From NCBI GenBank assembly GCA_934394515.1, contig CAKRRU010000007.1:1-41380 (forward strand): 41,380 nucleotides of DNA, in the 5' to 3' direction. The position numbers and the translations under genes are program-made. Under the pieces are notes generated by a model. The model ran no database searches, had not been told where the DNA came from, and saw nothing but the letters and a program-made list of their open reading frames with translations. Below, in pieces: positions 1 through 5,972 of this stretch (position 1 is its first letter; each line of letters starts with the position of its first letter). The DNA comes from an uncultured Acetatifactor sp. GTDB lineage: Bacteria > Bacillota > Clostridia > Lachnospirales > Lachnospiraceae.

Positions 1-44
1 AAATGGGAATTATGAAAAAGAAACCAAAAGAGGAGATCATCATT

Positions 45-992
45 ATGGAAAAGAAAAAATCATACGGTGTATTGATCGCGGGAGCCATTCTCCTGATCCT
101 GGGAATCGTCCTGGCAGTCATTACCCACAATAACAGTTATCAAGAGTCCGTTGCTTATGGCAGCCAGTTAAGTGATGTCAAGGCACAGCTGGAAGAAGTA
201 GAAGCTTCCATCGAGGCAGTCACCGGCGGCACAGCAGACGGTGATCTGAATGCCCTAAATGCGCAGAAGGATGAATTGTCCGCTCAGAAGTCCACTCTGT
301 CCGACCAGAAGCTGTCCGCAGAGCGCCCTTACTCTTACAGCCTGGTTCTGGTATTCTTCGCTATCCTGTTAACTGCCAAGGGATTGTACAATGCCATCGC
401 AGGCGTAATTCCCGCACAGAAGGCAGATGTGAAAAAGCTGGCGCAGGCAGGTCTGTTAGCAGCTCTGTGCTATATCGGATTTGCTTTCTTCAAGATCGAC
501 ATTCCCGTGGGTCCCGAGAAAACAGCGTTCCATCTGGGCAATGTGTTCTGTGTACTGGCAGCTTTATTGCTTGGCGGATACTGGGGCGGACTTGCCGGTG
601 CCATCGGCATGACCATCGCCGATCTGACCACCGCTTATGTGACCAGTGCTCCCAAGACCTTCCTGTTAAAGCTTTGCATCGGTCTGATCGTAGGTCTGGT
701 AGCTCACAAGATCTTCCACTTAAGCAAAGAACATTCCGCAAAATACGTGACCGGCGTAACGATCCTTGCTTCTGCCTGCGGTATGGCATTTAACGTGGTA
801 GCGGATCCTCTGGTTGGCTACTTCTATAAAATGTATCTGCTGGGTGTGCCTCAGGATATTTCCAAGGCTCTTGCCAAGATCAGCACCGTAACTACCGGTG
901 TCAACGCCATCGTTGCTGTGATCTGTGCTTCCGTATTCTATCTGGCACTTCGTCCGGCACTGAAGAAAGCAGGATTATTCCATGATATCTAA
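45..992 (+). CDS. ECF transporter S component, probable vitamin B6 or related precursor uptake
   Basis: Membrane substrate-binding (S) subunit of an energy-coupling factor transporter; it would pair with a shared EcfT/EcfA module encoded elsewhere. Residues about 128-310 form the hydrophobic S-component domain, with FHLGNV followed by glycine-rich helices (LLLGGYWGGLAG). Ahead of it lies an unusual N-terminal part: a membrane segment at 7-27, an extracytoplasmic Gln/Glu/Lys-rich coiled coil at about 38-92, and a second membrane segment at 96-117. I chose ATG 45 because AGGAG at 31-35 sits 9 nt upstream; ATGs at 3 and 12 in the same frame have no such site. The gene overlaps the pyridoxal-kinase-type gene by 11 bp, so a B6-vitamer substrate is likely, but this is inference from context; the fold alone does not tell the substrate. 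Confidence 0.85.
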   Translation: MEKKKSYGVLIAGAILLILGIVLAVITHNNSYQESVAYGSQLSDVKAQLEEVEASIEAVTGGTADGDLNALNAQKDELSAQKSTLSDQKLSAERPYSYSLVLVFFAILLTAKGLYNAIAGVIPAQKADVKKLAQAGLLAALCYIGFAFFKIDIPVGPEKTAFHLGNVFCVLAALLLGGYWGGLAGAIGMTIADLTTAYVTSAPKTFLLKLCIGLIVGLVAHKIFHLSKEHSAKYVTGVTILASACGMAFNVVADPLVGYFYKMYLLGVPQDISKALAKISTVTTGVNAIVAVICASVFYLALRPALKKAGLFHDI

Positions 993-1932
993 TTTCGATA
1001 CTTCTAATAGAAATAGAAATGCACAAAAAGGCGGGGATTTCGTTCCCCGCCTTGCCATGATTAATGATATTGCCGGTTTCGGGCGCTGCTCCACCACCGT
1101 GTCCCTGCCCGTAATCAGCGTAATGAAGGTACAGGTATGCCCTGTGCCTACTTCTGTTTTATCAAACCATTTGGGATTTCCTCTGTGTCATTTTGATGAT
1201 TATACTTCTCATATGAGAGATTATCTTCATGCCTGGAAGGAACTCGGACTTTCCTTTGATGGACTGTACTGTGGATTCTTAGGCAACGAAGAACAGATCG
1301 ATATTGTAAAAGAATTTGTGGAAATGTTTCGCCCACCGATGTTTTTATTGGATCCGGTCATGGGTGATCATGGCAAAGCCTACTCGTCCATTACGAAAGC
1401 ACATATTCGTAAAATGAGAGAACTGCTGCCTCTGGCGGATATCATTACGCCGAATATCACGGAAGCCTGCCTGCTGACGGATACCCCCTGGAAAGAAGGG
1501 GAATGGACGATGAATAAGTTGTCTGAATTATGCCAAAAGCTGGCGGAGCTGTGTCGGATGGATCCCACCTTGTCCTTATCCGGTTCTTCCCATGATGCAT
1601 CCACTAGTGTTATCGATACTTCTCGTACTGTTTCCGATAGTACTTCTATCGTCATCACCGGGATCCGTCAGGGAGATTCTCTGGTGAACTTTCTGTGGGA
1701 TGATGGTGTCTATACCACTGTTTCTACCCCCATTGCCGGAGCCTCCCGCCCCGGTACCGGAGATATCTTCGCCTCCATTCTGGCAGCGGATGCCGTCCGC
1801 GGTGAGACTTTGTTGTCCTCCGTGCAGAAAGCCGCAAATTTCGTAGGACTGTGTATCGCCGGAAGTGAAAAGGCAGGAACTCCTGTACAGGAAGGCGTGG
1901 TGTTCGAGAAATATCTGGCGGCATTGCTGTAA
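982..1932 (+). CDS. Pyridoxal/pyridoxine kinase-family protein (PdxK/PdxY type)
   Basis: Ribokinase-like kinase, expected to phosphorylate B6 vitamers in the cytoplasm. Family marks are INDIAGFGRCS near the N-terminus, LLDPVMGDHG in the middle, and the catalytic GTGD at 258-261 (Asp261 the probable base). Two oddities: about 25 extra residues precede MINDI, and a Ser/Thr-rich insert occupies about 193-223, where relatives have a short loop. ATG 982 overlaps the end of the transporter gene and has AGGA about 7 nt upstream, fitting translational coupling; ATG 1057 would give a more typical N-terminus but lacks a ribosome site and follows a GC-rich hairpin. The protein could also act on hydroxymethylpyrimidine, a related substrate. 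Family assignment is firm, exact substrate less so. Confidence 0.85.
   Translation: MISNFDTSNRNRNAQKGGDFVPRLAMINDIAGFGRCSTTVSLPVISVMKVQVCPVPTSVLSNHLGFPLCHFDDYTSHMRDYLHAWKELGLSFDGLYCGFLGNEEQIDIVKEFVEMFRPPMFLLDPVMGDHGKAYSSITKAHIRKMRELLPLADIITPNITEACLLTDTPWKEGEWTMNKLSELCQKLAELCRMDPTLSLSGSSHDASTSVIDTSRTVSDSTSIVITGIRQGDSLVNFLWDDGVYTTVSTPIAGASRPGTGDIFASILAADAVRGETLLSSVQKAANFVGLCIAGSEKAGTPVQEGVVFEKYLAALL
1028..1053 (+). other. Perfect GC-rich hairpin inside the 5' end of the kinase gene
   Basis: AAGGCGGGGA (1028-1037) and TCCCCGCCTT (1044-1053) are perfect inverted repeats around a 6-nt loop. The hairpin lies 36 nt after the transporter stop codon and just before the second possible kinase start (ATG 1057). 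It is preceded by five A and followed by only two T, so it looks like a weakened terminator that is now translated, or a structure tuning the kinase start. Confidence 0.6.
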
Positions 1933-1940
1933 TCCCTAAC

Positions 1941-1974
1941 ACTGTCAACTGTTCTTATCATAACAGTTGACAGT
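1941..1974. terminator. Inverted repeat between convergent genes, possible bidirectional terminator
   Basis: ACTGTCAACTGTT (1941-1953) and AACAGTTGACAGT (1962-1974) form a perfect 13-bp stem with an 8-nt loop, between the stop of the kinase gene and the stop of the convergent Rpn-like fragment. Neither side has a T tract, so termination would be factor-dependent or the hairpin may only protect 3' ends. Confidence 0.5.
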
Positions 1975-1977
1975 ACC

Positions 1978-2175
1978 TTACCAATAAAGCTTCATATCCT
2001 TCCTCGCCTCTTCTTCCGGCAAGGCATACTTTTCCTTCAATTTTGAAGCTGTTCTGTCATAATCAATGCCCAATTCTTTACAAGTTGTTATCAAAATCCT
2101 GATACCGGATTGCAGGCTCTGCTGAATTCCTTTTTGAATTCCCCTGTTTTCCGCTTCATCTAATAAATCACACAC
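1978..2175 (-). pseudogene. C-terminal remnant of an Rpn-family (PD-(D/E)XK) nuclease/transposase-like protein
   Basis: The 65-residue product, CDLLDEAENRGIQKGIQ onward and ending EEEARKDMKLYW, matches the C-terminal tail typical of Rpn recombination-promoting nuclease/putative transposase proteins common in Lachnospiraceae: a charged ENRGIQKG stretch, then the TCKELG and KYALPEEEA helices. The nuclease domain with its catalytic residues is absent; upstream sequence belongs to the DUF4097 gene. A GTG at 2175 has an excellent ribosome site, AAAGGAGGAG at 2184-2193, so a small protein could still be made. The reading frame is intact, which argues for either recent decay or retention. I read it as a relic; the family link is good, expression is unknown. 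Confidence 0.6.
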
Positions 2176-2221
2176 TTTCGTCTCTCCTCCTTTGACTAAT
2201 TTTATATTGTCAAGATATCTG

Positions 2222-3193
2222 TCATCTTCGGTCAAACTGCACGCTGACACTTCCCATTGCGCATTCCAGATCCATGCTCTTTACCGCATTGTTGTTGATC
2301 TGTTTCTTCTGGGCCATGCCGGAATAACTATCGTCTCCGACGGTCAGTTCTCCCATGCCGCAGCTCAGATCATAGTTATAGTCTGTCTGTGCACCGGACA
2401 GTTCCAGCTGCAGTTCTCCCATGGAACATTCTCCGGTAAGCTGCTCCGTCACATCTCCGGTCAACTGCAAGGATCCCATGCCTACTGTAGCATCTACTAC
2501 GCGGCTGCGCAGCTGTTCTGCGATCAACTGCCCCATTCCACAGTCAAACACGGACTGATCGGCATTTAACTCATCAAATACCATCTGTCCTGCTCCTACA
2601 TGTGCTTCCAGATTGTCGGCAAACATTTTCTCTGCTTCAAGGCTTCCAGCACCCAGTTCCAATGTTGCCTGTTCCCATCGGCAGCCTTCTGGCACATACA
2701 GTGTGATGCTTCCCTTCCAATTGTCAGTCGTGTACTTTGCCGTTCCTCTTACCGTCAGCGTATTTTCTTCCACATATCCCTGAAATCTGCGCATGCCGGC
2801 TGCTTCCACATAGAAATGCTCATCTTCGGATGTTTTTATCTCCACGCTGCAGCCGCCGGCTTCCAGCTTAAGCTCCGTAATCCCGGCATCTGCGATTCCC
2901 AGATCAAATCTTTCGACATCCCCTTCCTGTATCGGGTAGTCCTCATCGAAGTCCATATTGTCGTCCAGATCATAATGCACATTCCCGGTATTTTCCTGAA
3001 TCTGTTCCGCGACATTTTCACCCCACCGGTCTACAGAATCTCCCGAGACTCTTCCTCTGGTCACCGCCGACAATACCTCTCCAAAGGAAAAATATGGGGA
3101 ACCATGTCCCAAGCTTCCCGTCACTCCCAGGAGTAATCCTAATAGTATAAAAATGAGTGCTGCCATCGCACAGACTTTCATAAATTTTTTCAT
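2222..3193 (-). CDS. DUF4097-family membrane-anchored beta-strand-repeat protein
   Basis: 323 residues with one N-terminal membrane segment (about 6-28, no clear lipobox), then an acidic linker and a repetitive domain. The motif G(M/A)G followed by a hydrophobic residue recurs: GAGSLE, GAGQMV, CGMGQL, VGMGSL, CSMGEL, CGMGEL, CAMGSV. This is the signature of DUF4097-type right-handed beta-repeat proteins that accompany HAAS-domain proteins in Firmicutes and are thought to act in envelope sensing. It lies 61 bp downstream of the HAAS gene on the same strand and is most likely in its operon. The ribosome site before ATG 3193 is weak. The molecular role is not established. Confidence 0.8.
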   Translation of the reverse strand: MKKFMKVCAMAALIFILLGLLLGVTGSLGHGSPYFSFGEVLSAVTRGRVSGDSVDRWGENVAEQIQENTGNVHYDLDDNMDFDEDYPIQEGDVERFDLGIADAGITELKLEAGGCSVEIKTSEDEHFYVEAAGMRRFQGYVEENTLTVRGTAKYTTDNWKGSITLYVPEGCRWEQATLELGAGSLEAEKMFADNLEAHVGAGQMVFDELNADQSVFDCGMGQLIAEQLRSRVVDATVGMGSLQLTGDVTEQLTGECSMGELQLELSGAQTDYNYDLSCGMGELTVGDDSYSGMAQKKQINNNAVKSMDLECAMGSVSVQFDRR

Positions 3194-3254
3194 AATGATA
3201 CTATAACCATGCCTTTCTCAAAACCTGCTGCCTGTAAAGGTAAACCTATCGTTC

Positions 3255-4034
3255 TTACGCCGGCTGTCCCACCGTTTTCTGCTTCGCCCCTTTTTGGAAC
3301 AAGCTTCCGATCCAATGACAAATTGCCGGAGTGGCGATCCCTGCCATGGCAACGGTCAACATCAAAAACAGCAGTCCGGCACCTCCGCAGATCAATCCTG
3401 CACCGATCAGCCCCATTCCCACAAAAGGATTATGGAACAAGCTTATCATTCCGGCAATTACCAGTCCGATCAATACCAGTAAAAGTACGACTGCCGTTAT
3501 CCCGAATCCAATAATCAGTCCGAACCATCCGGCGATCAGTCCTGCTGCTGTTCCGATACCCGCGGAAGCCACTCCCAGGATCACCGGGGATGCCAAAATA
3601 CACAACAGTATGATCAGAACGATCATTCCAGTGGACATTCCATCCTTTTTCTGCTCGGTCACTGTCTGTGTCTGCGCTGCACCGTTCTGTGTTGTACCAT
3701 TCTGTGCTGCACTATTTAGGTTTTCACTCTTCCATGCACTCTGTTCCTGTGTCGCATCACCTGCCCCTGGATCCGCCGAATATGGAATTATCTCCATATA
3801 ATCTACATCGTCCGGCATATAGGGATTCTGTTCATAACCATTTCCGAAAATATTCTTTTTAACATTGCCTGCCACTCTGGCAGGATTCCCCAATGCCTCT
3901 ATGACACTCTTTTCATTTTCCGGACCTGCATCCTCAAAATATTCATTATAATATTGTATTGCTTTTTCCCGTTCTGTGCCGGGCAGATCCTGCAAAAGGC
4001 TTTCCAACTGCCTCATAAATTCCTCTCGATTCAT
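3255..4034 (-). CDS. HAAS-domain (DUF1700) membrane protein
   Basis: The N-terminal about 65 residues (MNREEFMRQLESLL, EYFEDAG, EALGNPARVA) form a HAAS/DUF1700 domain, a small helical cytoplasmic module usually found beside PadR-type regulators. A hydrophilic Gln/Ala/Thr-rich linker follows (about 85-130) and then about four glycine-rich membrane segments. GGGAG lies 7-8 nt before ATG 4034. It is the first gene of a two-gene operon with the DUF4097 gene. The usual PadR gene is not adjacent; the DNA directly upstream carries a glycosyltransferase relic and a strong promoter instead. Role: probable envelope-stress or membrane-signal module; function inferred from family context only. Confidence 0.8.
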   Translation of the reverse strand: MNREEFMRQLESLLQDLPGTEREKAIQYYNEYFEDAGPENEKSVIEALGNPARVAGNVKKNIFGNGYEQNPYMPDDVDYMEIIPYSADPGAGDATQEQSAWKSENLNSAAQNGTTQNGAAQTQTVTEQKKDGMSTGMIVLIILLCILASPVILGVASAGIGTAAGLIAGWFGLIIGFGITAVVLLLVLIGLVIAGMISLFHNPFVGMGLIGAGLICGGAGLLFLMLTVAMAGIATPAICHWIGSLFQKGAKQKTVGQPA

Positions 4035-4085
4035 CCTATTCTCCCATCCACGCTCTGATCATCAGACATTTTACATAATATTTAT

Positions 4086-4140
4086 GCCGCATAGTATTGC
4101 TTTGTGGCTATACTATACGGCACGGCGTCGATAGCGTCAA
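4086..4140 (-). promoter_or_regulatory. Sigma-A promoter with overlapping dyad for the HAAS-DUF4097 operon
   Basis: On the minus strand TTGACG (4140-4135) and TATAGT (4117-4112) are 17 nt apart, an almost ideal sigma-A promoter. The -10 lies inside an imperfect inverted repeat, GCCGCATAGTAT (4086-4097) and ATACTATACGGC (4110-4121), one G/T wobble in 12. That dyad is a good operator candidate. The transcript would have a leader of about 70 nt. Confidence 0.65.
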
Positions 4141-4162
4141 TATAGAGAAACCGTAAGAAATT

Positions 4163-4249
4163 CTAAAGACTTTCCAAAGACTGTGCCGCCGCTTTTGCCG
4201 CGGAGTTGTGTCCCTCACCGGTTCCGGTGGAAAGTATCAGTACCTTCAT
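4163..4249 (-). pseudogene. 5' stump of an MGDG-synthase/UgtP-like glycosyltransferase gene
   Basis: ATG 4249 overlaps the stop of the glycosidase (ATGA) and opens a 28-codon frame that begins MKVLILSTGTGEGHNSAAKA and ends at TAG 4163. The STGTGEGHNSAA motif is the nucleotide-binding start of processive diacylglycerol glucosyltransferases and MGDG synthases (about 370 residues when intact). Everything after residue 28 is missing and the following DNA is the HAAS promoter. The coupled ATGA start suggests an earlier glycosidase-glycosyltransferase operon cut by a deletion. Confidence 0.65.
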
Positions 4250-5562
4250 ACAGTCTCCATCTTCCAAAAGTACGCACTATATGCCGGCAGAAGGCTTCCG
4301 CCGCCAAAGTCATGTTTCTCTCCGGTGATCAGATCCACAGCAGTACCACAGCCTGCATCAAAATGTGCCATGAAGTCCGCTCCGTCCGCGTTGATTGCCA
4401 CCATGACTCTTTCATGCTCGGATTTTCTCTCAAAAATACACTGCTTATTCGTCAGAAGTACCGAACGAAAGGCTCCGTAATTCAATGCTTCCGAATGCTT
4501 CTTGGCTTCTGCCAGTTTTGCGATCCAGTCACACAGGCTGTTCCATTCCGGTTTGTCAAAGCAGGGACGAAGTGCCGGATCCCCGTCCTCTTTCCGGGCT
4601 TTGAAGCCCCATTCGCTGCCATAGTAAACACAGGGGATGCCGGGCATACCAAAGGCCATGGCATAGATGAGCGGCAGATGATTTTCATTATTCAAAATAC
4701 TTGCTACACGGGTCACATCATGGTTGTCCACAAAGGAGAGCAGATGTTTTCCCTTATATAAGGTCCAGTTTTCGGGACCGAACTGACGCAGCAGAGAATG
4801 TACGATTTCGAACATATTCATGCTGTTAAAGCTGCTGTAAAGTCCCTTATAGCACTCATAATTTGTCGCGGAGTGCAGCATCTGGTCATTCATCAGACGG
4901 TTATAATCTCCGTGCAGCATCTCCCCTAACAGGAAGAAGTCTGGTTTATATGCACTCGTCACTTCACGCAGCCTTCTGACAAAATTTTCATCCAGACTGT
5001 AGGCCACGTCCAGACGCAGACCGTCAATACCGAATGCATCGATCCATCCCTTGACACTGTCCAGCAAATAATTGACAACGTCCGGATTCTGCAGATTCAG
5101 CTTCACCAGATCGAAGCATCCTTCCCATCCTTCATACCAGAGTCCGTCATTATAATTGGAATTGCCGCCAAAATCAATGCGGTAGAACCAGTTCACATAA
5201 GGAGAATTCTCTCTGTTGCGGATCACATCCTGAAACTGTGCAAATCCTCTTCCCACATGATTAAACACGCCGTCCAGTACGACCCGGATCCCGGCCTCGT
5301 GCAATGCATCACAGACCTCTTTGAAATCTTCGTTGGTTCCCAGTCTTACATCAATCTTCCGATAATCTCTGGTATTGTAACCATGAGAATCCGATTCAAA
5401 CACCGGAGAAAAATACACCGCATTCACTCCTAGCTTCTGCATATGGGGGATCCAGTCCTCCACACGTTTGATCTCATGTCTCTGTATTCCGTCATTTTCA
5501 AAAGGAACTCCACAGAAACCCATCGGATAAATCTGATAAAAAACACTTTCATATGCCCACAT
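4246..5562 (-). CDS. Alpha-amylase-family glycoside hydrolase (GH13)
   Basis: About 438 residues with no signal peptide, so a cytoplasmic enzyme on imported malto-oligosaccharides is likely. GH13 regions in order: LDGVFNHVG (region I), GIDGLRLDVA (nucleophile Asp185), LLGEML (acid/base Glu214), FVDNHDV (Asp279). It has the compact barrel of maltodextrin glucosidases/cyclomaltodextrinases and lacks an obvious N-terminal carbohydrate-binding domain. I chose ATG 5562 (MWAYESVFYQIYP) because AAAGG sits 13 nt upstream; ATG 5574, in frame, is only 1 nt from that site. The stop overlaps the start of the glycosyltransferase stump. Enzyme class is certain; alpha-amylase versus alpha-glucosidase versus neopullulanase activity cannot be decided here. 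Confidence 0.9.
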   Translation of the reverse strand: MWAYESVFYQIYPMGFCGVPFENDGIQRHEIKRVEDWIPHMQKLGVNAVYFSPVFESDSHGYNTRDYRKIDVRLGTNEDFKEVCDALHEAGIRVVLDGVFNHVGRGFAQFQDVIRNRENSPYVNWFYRIDFGGNSNYNDGLWYEGWEGCFDLVKLNLQNPDVVNYLLDSVKGWIDAFGIDGLRLDVAYSLDENFVRRLREVTSAYKPDFFLLGEMLHGDYNRLMNDQMLHSATNYECYKGLYSSFNSMNMFEIVHSLLRQFGPENWTLYKGKHLLSFVDNHDVTRVASILNNENHLPLIYAMAFGMPGIPCVYYGSEWGFKARKEDGDPALRPCFDKPEWNSLCDWIAKLAEAKKHSEALNYGAFRSVLLTNKQCIFERKSEHERVMVAINADGADFMAHFDAGCGTAVDLITGEKHDFGGGSLLPAYSAYFWKMETV

Positions 5563-5574
5563 ATCTGTCACCAT

Positions 5575-5972
5575 ACCTTTATTATATAGTAATAGTTTTT
5601 AAAGACCCTTCCCAAGGTCTTACTACTTATCTCGTCATAGTCTTTCCTTTATGTAAGTTCTGCTACGACATGTAATATGCTATAGATTATTTTCACAATT
5701 CTCCGGCATACTGTCTCAGAAAAACTGCATTCACAATCGAAACTCAATCAAAATCTGTTTATAGCGTCATTGACTGAGTCAGTACCATCTCTGTTATTTT
5801 ATCCACATCATATTTATTGCTATTATACACCAATTTGATCCGTCTGTCGTTTTTTATGTAAAAAACCTTGAATAATCCACAAAATCCACCGACTTATCCA
5901 CATATACACATGTGTCATATGTGGTTATGTGGATTGTCATATTGCATATCACCTCTCGTATCACATCAAAAA
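5575..5972. other. 398-bp AT-rich non-coding region between helicase and glycosidase genes
   Basis: No convincing gene. It holds DnaA-box-like sites (separate entry), a perfect GTTTTTT/AAAAAAC hairpin (5849-5855 and 5860-5866) and, near the glycosidase, a 6-bp stem AAGACC/GGTCTT on the minus strand that could be a leader hairpin. A 28-codon minus frame behind GAGAGGTGAT lies across the DnaA-box area but resembles nothing I know. Confidence 0.5.
5799..5936. promoter_or_regulatory. Cluster of DnaA-box-like sites with a central dyad
   Basis: Two perfect TTATCCACA boxes occur at 5799-5807 and 5894-5902; TAATCCACA at 5873-5881 has one mismatch, and two looser matches lie at 5882-5890 and, inverted, 5928-5936. 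The second perfect box runs into a dyad: CCACATAT (5898-5905) and ATATGTGG (5917-5924) around ACACATGTGT (5906-5915). No dnaA, dnaN or other origin gene is near, so a chromosomal origin is unlikely; a DnaA-titrating or DnaA-regulated site is possible. Confidence 0.45.

Noticed and set aside
5799..5936. DnaA boxes as the chromosomal replication origin
   Set aside because: No dnaA, dnaN, recF, gyrB or rpmH genes nearby and only two perfect boxes.
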